The notes under the pieces: model-generated
Told to the model about the DNA's origin: nothing
The model's database searches: none
What the model saw: the letters and a program-made list of their open reading frames with translations, nothing else
Made by a program: the position numbers and the translations under genes
In this document: positions 58,000-64,000 of the stretch, in pieces
Position numbering within the stretch: position 1 is the first letter of the stretch
Layout of the letters: every line of letters begins with the position of its first letter
Source of the DNA: Anaerolineales bacterium
GTDB lineage: Bacteria > Chloroflexota > Anaerolineae > 4572-78 > J111
NCBI GenBank assembly: GCA_015075185.1
Contig: JABTUW010000002.1
Span: forward strand, 1,426,001-1,490,000
Direction of reading: 5' to 3'
Length of the DNA: 64,000 nucleotides

Positions 58000-58877
58000 A
58001 ACCTTATATCTCCTAAATTTGGGGTCGCAACTTGTTTGGAAGTCGTATAAGTTCCAACAGGTTGTTGTTGAGCATTTTCCAGGGCTAATTCTACCAAACT
58101 CTCAAAAGTCATGGCTTCTTGAGGGAAATTGGCTGTACCAACCTGTAATTTTACTTTCAATTTTTCCTTAACTACATCAACCAACTTCTGTGCAATCTGT
58201 TCGGCTTCTTCGCCGCTAATTTCCGGTAGCACTAAAATAAAGTTATTATCTCGTAAGGCAATGGTATCGAAATCGTGCTTGTTCTCATTAAGGAGGCGAG
58301 CAATACCAGCAAACACGTACTGTTTCATCATCGCCTGTTGCACTTCCTTAACCATTTTTGGTAAGACAATCTGTATGTCAGCTTCGTTGACTTTAAGCGC
58401 AACTATGGCTAGGGGGCGATGAAAACGACGCGCCCGCTTTACTTCCCGGTAAATAGCCCCCTGACCTTCGGAAAAGGGTTTGGGTAGCCTGCCGATATAG
58501 CCAAAAGTAATATTGGCGATAACATCCTCAAACTCTCGTAGCCCATAATGGATTTGTCGGGCAAGTAAGCCTGTTAATAAAATAGCACTCACTTGGGTTA
58601 CAGTGAGTGGCAGGGCATAACCGGTCAAAAGATTATCATACCAGTGGCCTCGCTCCATAAACGCTCTAAAAACCAGGAAAATGGGGACGGGCATAACCAG
58701 CAAAATTAGAAAAGGGAGTCGTTGTAATTTAGGCAATGCTAGCGTCAGCGCAACGACGATAGCCACAAAGACGTAAGTGTAAGACCGAATATTGATGGGT
58801 GAATTAATGCGTTCGATATTAAAGAAAAATATCAGCCAAAGAATTAGCAGCGTTATCCAGAGTCGTAAACTTTTCAT
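57996..58877 (-). CDS. Membrane protein with a degenerate GGDEF domain
   Basis: 293 residues from the ATG at 58877 (the frame runs 51 codons further, through an unlikely N-terminus). Four or five transmembrane helices (WITLLILWLIFFF, TYVFVAIVVALTLAL, FLILLVMPVPIFLVF, TVTQVSAILLTGLL) and a C-terminal GGDEF fold in which the active motif is DNNF instead of GGDEF (IALRDNNFILVLPEISGEEAEQIAQKLVD). It is therefore likely unable to make cyclic di-GMP and may only bind or sense. Coupled to the sugar-transferase gene, so it may control polysaccharide synthesis. Confidence 0.75.
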   Translation of the reverse strand: MKSLRLWITLLILWLIFFFNIERINSPINIRSYTYVFVAIVVALTLALPKLQRLPFLILLVMPVPIFLVFRAFMERGHWYDNLLTGYALPLTVTQVSAILLTGLLARQIHYGLREFEDVIANITFGYIGRLPKPFSEGQGAIYREVKRARRFHRPLAIVALKVNEADIQIVLPKMVKEVQQAMMKQYVFAGIARLLNENKHDFDTIALRDNNFILVLPEISGEEAEQIAQKLVDVVKEKLKVKLQVGTANFPQEAMTFESLVELALENAQQQPVGTYTTSKQVATPNLGDIRL

Positions 58878-59217
58878 GACGTTTCTATATGATGAGCGAT
58901 GAACAACAGAATGGATTGTAAGGTGTGGCAAGAATTGGGACTGGGCTTTGATAACTGTGGAGAAGAAAATTGTGGAGAATTCCCCAGGATTCTGATAGTG
59001 ATGTTCACAGTTATCTCCATTTAATAGCAAAACGCTAAGAAATTAATAGGAAAAAAACATGAAAAGAGTTAGAAAACGCGGACTATCTACCCGCTTTTTG
59101 AGGATCAAACTTTAAACTATTCTCTTAAAGAGTATCATACCATGCAGAAGTTTGAATCTTGTTTGAGTCTTCACGGAAGTGTTGGCATTAATTGCTTGTT
59201 ACTTCAAACAAGAAAGA

Positions 59218-59240
59218 AGCGCAACATCAGTTGTTGCGCT
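59218..59240 (-). terminator. Rho-independent terminator of recA
   Basis: AGCGCAACA and TGTTGCGCT, loop of 5; on the minus strand it is followed by TCTTTCTTGTTT. It lies 80 bases after the recA stop. Confidence 0.65.
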
Positions 59241-59322
59241 CCTTTAATTTAACATCTGAACGAATTTTGGCCCGGCCTGGACCAAAGCTTGCTGTAGACT
59301 CTCCGGTATAGGCTTTTACTTC

Positions 59323-60387
59323 TTACAGCAGCATATCCGGCAGTTCCTCCAACGCCTCGGCGAAAGCCGGAGAGTCGAGCAAGGGTAGTCCTTTAGCCTC
59401 GCGAACCCGGTTTTCGATAGCGAACATGAGTTGGGGATTAGCCTCCAGATAAGTTTTAGCATTTTCCCGGCCCTGAGCCAGGCGATGTTCCCCGTAAGAG
59501 TAAAAGGCGCCCCGCTTTTCGACAATATTTTCCTCTGTCGCGATGTCTAATATATCCCCTGCTTTTGAGATGCCCTGATTATACATAATATCAAATTCAC
59601 AGGTGCGGAAGGGCGGAGCCACTTTGTTCTTTTTGATGGTCACCTTGGTGCGATTGCCAATCACATCACCGCTGTCTTTGATTGCCTCTGTGCGCCGGAT
59701 ATCAATCCGTACCGAGGCATAAAAGCGCAGCGCCATGCCCCCGGTGGTGGTTTCTGGGTTGCCAAACATTACCCCGATTTTTTGGCGAAGTTGGTTGGTA
59801 AAAACCAGGGAGCAATTGCTTTGCTTGACAATGCCGGCGAGTTTGCGTAAGGCCTGGCTCATGAGGCGAGCCTGTAATCCCATATGTGAGTCGCCCATTT
59901 CACCTTCAATTTCCGCCCGTGGGACCAGGGCCGCCACACTGTCAACTACGACCACATCTACCGCCCCGGAACGGACCAAGGCCTCGGTAATCTCCAGGGC
60001 CTGTTCGCCGGTATCAGGCTGCGAGACATACAAGTCATCAATGTTCACCCCACACTTTTCAGCATAGCTGGGATCAAGGGCATGTTCTACGTCCACAAAG
60101 GCGCAGACCCCACCCATCTTTTGAGCCTCGGCAATGATGTGCTGGCATAGTGTTGTTTTCCCCGAACTCTCCGGCCCGTAAATCTCGATGACCCGGCCCC
60201 GAGGCACGCCCCCCACGCCCAGCGCAACATCAAGCGATAGACAGCCGGTTGGAATTGTTTCAATATTTAATTCATTTCGCTCCCCCAGGCGCATGACTGC
60301 TCCATCGCCAAAGCGCTTGCGCAAATCACCCAAGGCGGCCTCCAATGCTTTTACTTTACCTTCATTTTCTTTAACCTTGGCTACCAC
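59323..60387 (-). CDS. recA: DNA recombinase RecA
   Basis: 354 residues, normal length. Walker A GPESSGKTTL (71-80), FVDVEHALDP, SQPDTGEQALEI, VVVDSVAALVPRAEIEGEMGDSHMGLQARLMSQALRKL and TNQLRQKIGVMFGNPETTTGG are all intact. It loads on single-stranded DNA for homologous recombination and induces the SOS response. GTG start with GGAGG upstream. A strong promoter with an SOS-type operator lies in front (60421-60480). Confidence 0.98.
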   Translation of the reverse strand: MVAKVKENEGKVKALEAALGDLRKRFGDGAVMRLGERNELNIETIPTGCLSLDVALGVGGVPRGRVIEIYGPESSGKTTLCQHIIAEAQKMGGVCAFVDVEHALDPSYAEKCGVNIDDLYVSQPDTGEQALEITEALVRSGAVDVVVVDSVAALVPRAEIEGEMGDSHMGLQARLMSQALRKLAGIVKQSNCSLVFTNQLRQKIGVMFGNPETTTGGMALRFYASVRIDIRRTEAIKDSGDVIGNRTKVTIKKNKVAPPFRTCEFDIMYNQGISKAGDILDIATEENIVEKRGAFYSYGEHRLAQGRENAKTYLEANPQLMFAIENRVREAKGLPLLDSPAFAEALEELPDMLL

Positions 60388-60420
60388 AGTTTATCCTCCA
60401 TACAAAATATAAATAATATA

Positions 60421-60440
60421 AATAGAACCTTTGTTCTATT
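60421..60440 (-). promoter_or_regulatory. SOS box (Cheo-type, GAAC-N4-GTTC) of recA
   Basis: AATAGAAC-CTTT-GTTCTATT, a perfect 8+8 palindrome. It contains GAAC-N4-GTTC, the LexA operator of Gram-positive bacteria. It lies just downstream of the -10 box, where a repressor would block transcription. Confidence 0.75.
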
Positions 60441-60451
60441 GGAATGTGCCC

Positions 60452-60480
60452 ATTATAGCACAAACGTTCTGGGGTGTCAA
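60452..60480 (-). promoter_or_regulatory. Promoter of recA
   Basis: Consensus TTGACA (60480-60475) and TATAAT (60457-60452) on the minus strand with exactly 17 nt between. The SOS box lies 11 bases downstream. Confidence 0.9.
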
Positions 60481-60514
60481 TAAGAATTGGTAAAAATTTA
60501 ATATTCCTAACCAT

Positions 60515-60543
60515 TTGACAAGCCCTTATTTTTGTGTTACTCT
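60515..60543 (+). promoter_or_regulatory. Promoter of the aldolase gene
   Basis: TTGACA (60515-60520) and TACTCT (60538-60543), spacing 17. The leader is about 90 nt and holds the operator at 60558-60569. Confidence 0.65.
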
Positions 60544-60557
60544 TGCAACTCGGAGAA

Positions 60558-60569
60558 GCAACCGGTTGC
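60558..60569 (+). promoter_or_regulatory. LacI-type operator GCAACCGGTTGC
   Basis: A perfect 12-bp palindrome with the central CG pair usual for LacI/GalR-family operators, directly after the aldolase transcription start. It suggests repression lifted by a sugar. Confidence 0.5.
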
Positions 60570-60642
60570 GTAACCGCTTGCCTGAATTTGAATGCAACTT
60601 GTTCTTCAAATACCCCTTTAGAACTTAATCTACGGAGCAAAC

Positions 60643-61425
60643 ATGTCTTTACTAGCACCTGATAACAAAGCTGTCATCGTCGCGATGGATCACGCCCGCA
60701 CCCATGGTTTTATCGAGGGCCTGGAAGATCCGGGCAAAGTCATTGACGATGTGATTGCCGGCGGCGCTGATGGAATTATGACTACCTTTGGGGTCATTAA
60801 GCGCTATCGCGACAAACTTATTGGCCGTATCCCGACTGTATTGAGGTTAGATGGCGGCCCCAGCCTGTACAACCAGGATTGGCTGGCCTATACCGAATGG
60901 AGCCTGTTGCACACCGTTGAGGATGCCCTTTTTCTCGGCGTGGATGGCGTTATTTTGATGGCCTTTGTCGGCATTCCGGTTGAATTGGAAACATACCGGC
61001 TTGTCTCAAAAATAGCAGTTGAATGTCTGCGGGCCAAATTGCCGCTGATGGTAGAGGCTTTGCCTTGCCCCAGCCCGCGCATCCCCGATGCCAAATCCCC
61101 CGAAGCGATGGCCGCAGCAGCGCGCCTGGGCTTTGAGCACGGCGCTGACTTTGTGAAAAGTTACTACACCGGCACGCCGGAGGGCTTTCGCCAGGTTGTG
61201 GCTAACTGCCCGGTTCCGGTGTTGATTGCCGGTGGCCCCAAAGTGGATACCGATCAAGAAATGTTACAACAGGTAGCAGGAGCTATGGCTGCCGGGGCCG
61301 CTGGGGTGGTCTTTGGCCGCTACGTCTGGCAAAGCGGGCAACCCCAGGCTGTGCTGGGGGCGCTCCGGCATATTATCCACGAGAATGGCGCTGTCGGTGA
61401 GGCAGTGCGCCAACTCAAGGGCTAA
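60643..61425 (+). CDS. Class I aldolase (DhnA/FbaB/LsrF-like)
   Basis: 260 residues with the (beta/alpha)8 pattern of archaeal-type class I aldolases: VIVAMDHARTHGFIEGLEDPGKVIDDVIAGGADGIMTTFGV, LMVEALPCPSP and the Schiff-base lysine in ADFVKSYYTGTPEGFRQVV, then AGGPKVDTDQEMLQQVAGAMAAGAAGVVFGR for phosphate binding. It may split fructose 1,6-bisphosphate or a related ketose phosphate. The ABC sugar-binding gene follows, so the true substrate may be a less common sugar. SD GGAGC. Confidence 0.88.
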   Translation: MSLLAPDNKAVIVAMDHARTHGFIEGLEDPGKVIDDVIAGGADGIMTTFGVIKRYRDKLIGRIPTVLRLDGGPSLYNQDWLAYTEWSLLHTVEDALFLGVDGVILMAFVGIPVELETYRLVSKIAVECLRAKLPLMVEALPCPSPRIPDAKSPEAMAAAARLGFEHGADFVKSYYTGTPEGFRQVVANCPVPVLIAGGPKVDTDQEMLQQVAGAMAAGAAGVVFGRYVWQSGQPQAVLGALRHIIHENGAVGEAVRQLKG

Positions 61426-61514
61426 ACGAATCGGTTTCAAATCCCATCTTGTATCTAAACCTGCTTTGGCAAAAGATTGGGATCCAACAATAGAATATCA
61501 GCGACTTATTGTTT

Positions 61515-61546
61515 GAAAGGAGGTGATCGAGAAGAACGTACCCTAA
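61515..61546 (+). other. Leader of the ABC operon: perfect 16S-complementary SD and 7-codon ORF
   Basis: GAAAGGAGGTGATC at 61515-61528 is the exact complement of the 16S rRNA 3' tail. Inside it starts GTG-ATC-GAG-AAG-AAC-GTA-CCC-TAA. The next gene starts 69 bases on. This may be a leader peptide or a ribosome-holding site. Confidence 0.35.
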
Positions 61547-61615
61547 TAGCTCGTAACCAAGTAGAGGGTAGTCTTTTATTGGTTCTTTTATTATCTCAGT
61601 GCGGAGGAGAAAACT

Positions 61616-63400
61616 ATGTTGTTCCGTAAGAAGTTTACTCTTTTAATTACCTTGCTCGTGGTAAGTTTGCTGGTTCTCTCCTGCGGGGCACAGCAGCAAG
61701 CCCAACAAGCGGCTGAAGAAGCTCAAAAAGCGGCGGAAGAGGCTCAAGAGCAAGTTGACAAAGCTGCTGAAGAAGCGCAAAAAGCCGCCGAAGAGGCTCA
61801 AAAGCAGGTGGAAGCCGCGGCCGAAGAGGCTCAAAAAGCGGCTGAAGAGGCAGTAGCAGAAGCTACCGAAGAAGCCCCGGCTACACCCGTTGGCGGGAAT
61901 CAAGGTCAGGCCGCCGAAAGTGTGGTGGCAGGAGATTTGGTCCCCCCCGTTGTAGCTACACCCTGTGGCAGTGACTGTCCCTTCGCCGGTCAAACTGTTA
62001 GTGTTATTGTTAATACCGCCGGTGAGAAAGGCCCCATCTCCGGCCCTTTCTATGAAGTGCGCGAAGAGTTTGAAGCGGCCACCGGCGCTACCCTCGAAAT
62101 CGTCGAAGTTCCTGAGGCCGAACATTTCCCCAAGTTGATGACCGATGTAACGACTGAAACCGGCGCATATGACACCTCAATATCCGGTGCGTGGTGGCTG
62201 GGTGATTTGGTCGCCGGCGACTTTATCTTACCGTATGATGATTTCTACACCGACGAGCGCTTCCCCAAGTGGGACATCGAAGATGTCCAGCCCGGTCCTC
62301 GCGCCCTCTTGGAGTACGGCGGCAAGAAGTACATGGTCGCCAATGACCACGATGGCCAGGTCATGTACTATCGCCGTGACCTGCTGGAAGACGCCGAACA
62401 TCAAGCGGCTTTCAAGGAGAAATATGGTTACGACTTGGGCGTCCCCCAAACCCTGGATCAATTCCGGGATGTAGCCGAGTATTTCGACGGCAAAGACCTG
62501 AACGGCGATGGCACACCCGACTCCGGTTTGACCATGCACCTGAAGGTCGGCGGCCAGGGCATGTTCCACTTTATGTCTTACTCGGCCCCGTTCGTGATTG
62601 GGCCAGATAACCCCAAACTCTACTGGTTTGATCCCGAAACGATGAAACCCCTCATGGACAGCCCTGGTCACGTCCGAGCGATGGAAAGCCTGGTAGATTT
62701 GATCCAGTTCGGCCCTGAAGCGATGATGGGCTGGAGCCTGGGCGAAAGCTGGGACTACTTCCTGCGCGGGCAGGCCGCCCTGACCTTCACCTGGGGCGAC
62801 CTGGGCGCTCTGGCCCAACAAGAAGGCAGCCAGGTTAGAGGCAAAACCGGCGCTGCCCCCATCCCCGGCACTACGGAATATTACAACATTGCTACTGGTG
62901 AATGGGTTAAGACCGACCAGCCGAATCTAGTCGGGAACACCACTGGCGGCTCCTGGGCCGGCGTTATCAACAAATTCTCCGATGCGCCGGAAGCTACCTA
63001 TTACCTGTTGGCCTTGATGGCGACCAAAGAGAAATCGTCGGTTTATGCGGCGCGCGGTTGGGACGGCGCCGATCCGGGCCGCTTCAGCCACTACCTGCCG
63101 CCCGACGGTACGGCCAGTCTTGACGAGTACCTGGCCGCCGGTTGGGACGAGAAGGATATCACGGATTACACCAAGGCTTACTTCGATAACTTCAGCGCGC
63201 CGCAGCAGTTCCCCTACCTGCGTATCCCCGGCACCTTTGAATACTGGACGGCTTTGGATATTCACCTGTCTGAAGCGGCCACCGGCCAGGCTACCCCCGA
63301 AGAAGCTTTGAAGGCCACGGTGGCTGATTTTGAACAAATCACCGATCGCCTGGGACGAGACCAACAACTGGAAGTTTACAAGGCTTCGCTGGGCTTCTAA
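61616..63400 (+). CDS. ABC transporter extracellular solute-binding lipoprotein
   Basis: 594 residues. Signal peptide with lipobox LVLSC (Cys23). Residues about 25-90 are an Ala/Glu/Lys/Gln repeat (AEEAQKAAEEAQEQVDKAAEEAQKAAEEAQ) that should form a coiled coil holding the binding domain away from the membrane; the DNA repeats with a unit of roughly 66 bases. From about 125 on it is a family-1 solute-binding protein (VSVIVNTAGEKGPISGPFYEVREEFEAATGATLEIVEVPEAEHFPKLMTDV). Sugar or glycoside import is likely. Strong SD (GGAGGAG). The permease gene follows after a hairpin. Confidence 0.92.
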   Translation: MLFRKKFTLLITLLVVSLLVLSCGAQQQAQQAAEEAQKAAEEAQEQVDKAAEEAQKAAEEAQKQVEAAAEEAQKAAEEAVAEATEEAPATPVGGNQGQAAESVVAGDLVPPVVATPCGSDCPFAGQTVSVIVNTAGEKGPISGPFYEVREEFEAATGATLEIVEVPEAEHFPKLMTDVTTETGAYDTSISGAWWLGDLVAGDFILPYDDFYTDERFPKWDIEDVQPGPRALLEYGGKKYMVANDHDGQVMYYRRDLLEDAEHQAAFKEKYGYDLGVPQTLDQFRDVAEYFDGKDLNGDGTPDSGLTMHLKVGGQGMFHFMSYSAPFVIGPDNPKLYWFDPETMKPLMDSPGHVRAMESLVDLIQFGPEAMMGWSLGESWDYFLRGQAALTFTWGDLGALAQQEGSQVRGKTGAAPIPGTTEYYNIATGEWVKTDQPNLVGNTTGGSWAGVINKFSDAPEATYYLLALMATKEKSSVYAARGWDGADPGRFSHYLPPDGTASLDEYLAAGWDEKDITDYTKAYFDNFSAPQQFPYLRIPGTFEYWTALDIHLSEAATGQATPEEALKATVADFEQITDRLGRDQQLEVYKASLGF

Positions 63401-63431
63401 TAATTTACGTTTTGTCGGCAATATGCTAAAC

Positions 63432-63465
63432 TTACGGAGTGCGGACTTTAGTCCGCACTCCGTAA
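63432..63465 (+). repeat. Perfect 16-bp palindrome between the binding-protein and permease genes
   Basis: TTACGGAGTGCGGACT and its reverse complement with a 2-nt loop. Placed as the REP sequence is in malE-malF, it could protect the binding-protein mRNA and lower permease expression. No T-run, so not a strong terminator. Confidence 0.75.
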
Positions 63466-63581
63466 ATTACTGTTTTACGATTGAGACTGTGTGGCAAGCT
63501 AGAAAGCCTGGCTTCGCTTCTGATGCGCTATAGCAGACTGGCCAATTTGCCTCACCCATGAAGTAGCAGGAGGGTTCCACA

Positions 63582-64000
63582 GTGGCGTCTATACCCGACC
63601 AGCTAAAATTACAAGACACGCCGGATCAGAAACGTAATGATATCAGGCGCGGCGACCGTGAAGATAACACCAAGTATGTCTTTTTACTTCCGGCTGTTGT
63701 CTGGATTCTTGTTTTCACCATCTTTCCCCTGCTTTACGCTATTTACACCAGCTTTTTCAGTTTTCGCTACGGTAAAATTAATCAATTTGTTGGCCTGACT
63801 AACTTTGGCCGTCTTTTTACGGATGAAAATTTACACGGCGCATTGTGGATTACGCTGAAATTTGTTGCCATTACTGTTACCGTCGAGATGCTGCTGGGTT
63901 TTGGTCTGGCCCTGGTCTTTAGCCGTGAGATTTATGGCAAAAATGTGTGGCGGGCGATCATGACGTTGCCCCTGTTCGCTACCCCGGTAGCCGTAGGTTT
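63582..64000 (+). CDS. ABC sugar transporter permease (N-terminal part)
   Basis: GTG start at 63582 with AGGAGGG before it. Begins MASIPDQLKLQDTPDQKRNDIRRGDRED, then a first membrane helix (YVFLLPAVVWILVFTIFPLLYAIYTSFFSF) and the MalF-like segment WITLKFVAITVTVEMLLGFGLALVFSREIYGKNVWRAIMTLPLFATPVAVG. It is the MalF/UgpA-type subunit; the EAA loop is beyond the window edge. Partner of the binding protein just upstream. Confidence 0.9.
   Translation, partial: MASIPDQLKLQDTPDQKRNDIRRGDREDNTKYVFLLPAVVWILVFTIFPLLYAIYTSFFSFRYGKINQFVGLTNFGRLFTDENLHGALWITLKFVAITVTVEMLLGFGLALVFSREIYGKNVWRAIMTLPLFATPVAVG

Noticed and set aside
58956..58979. Two TGTGGAGAA words near recA as DnaA boxes or an origin
   Set aside because: They differ from TGTGGATAA at a key base, are only two, and no dnaA or dnaN gene is near.
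60371..60658. A 95-codon frame across the recA promoter
   Set aside because: It covers both promoters and the SOS box and has no SD.

Overview
The window looks like a stretch of chromosome from an uncultured Chloroflexota (Anaerolineae-like) bacterium. This is inferred from gene content, not from any rRNA: substrate-binding proteins paired with VWA proteins, secreted proteins with Pro/Thr-rich tails ending in a YLP-type motif, an effector-associated-domain protein next to an FHA/ABC protein, class III fructose bisphosphatase, an F420-type LLM oxidoreductase, and a MurA with Asp in place of the catalytic Cys. No tRNA, rRNA, CRISPR array or transposase gene was seen.

Layout. 1-7.2 kb: a truncated amidohydrolase; an oxidative-folding operon (DsbA-like protein, VKOR, small acidic Cys protein) in which the first active-site Cys of DsbA is an in-frame TGA; moeA; rplY; a CoA-transferase; a YigZ protein. 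7.2-13 kb: a VWA lipoprotein with a solute-binding partner, then two radical SAM genes. 13-23 kb: an SsnA/MtaD-like amidohydrolase, DUF445, SRPBCC, LysE exporter, two VOC proteins, DUF2461, a WYL regulator, a GNAT enzyme and class III FBPase. 23-29.4 kb: a secreted protein, a Ser/Thr kinase, an HTH protein, a PAP2 phosphatase and a large parallel beta-helix protein. 29.4-31.5 kb: a probable structured RNA, an ACT-domain protein and an AT-rich gene bounded by integron attC-like sites. 31.6-38 kb: an LLM oxidoreductase, a molybdenum hydroxylase with a cysteine-less [2Fe-2S] domain and its FAD subunit, and a lipoyl E2 protein. 38-45 kb: a 37-residue membrane peptide with its own promoter and terminator, an amidase, a Mg-chelatase-type ATPase, HicAB, isocitrate dehydrogenase and an SDR. 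45-54 kb: a subtilase, an FHA/ABC transporter with an EAD protein, a TVP38 protein, a frameshifted NicO metal transporter and an MBL-fold enzyme. 54-60 kb: murA, DUF62, a hexapeptide acyltransferase, a sugar transferase, a degenerate GGDEF membrane protein and recA with an SOS-type box. 60.5-64 kb: an aldolase, a sugar-binding lipoprotein and the start of an ABC permease, probably a sugar-use locus.

Three things stand out. First, a probable selenocysteine codon sits in the redox motif of the DsbA-like protein, and the window also carries genes that resemble the E. coli selenium-dependent molybdenum-hydroxylase set (XdhD-like and FAD subunits, SsnA-like, MoeA). Second, more than twenty gene boundaries carry degenerate repeats with a strict 7-nt period, usually as two inverted arms; a separate MITE-like family with shared ends begins at or a few bases after the stop codons of three genes. 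Third, an attC-like site of 127 bp with correct core motifs and an extra base in one arm flanks an AT-rich gene that looks like an integron cassette.
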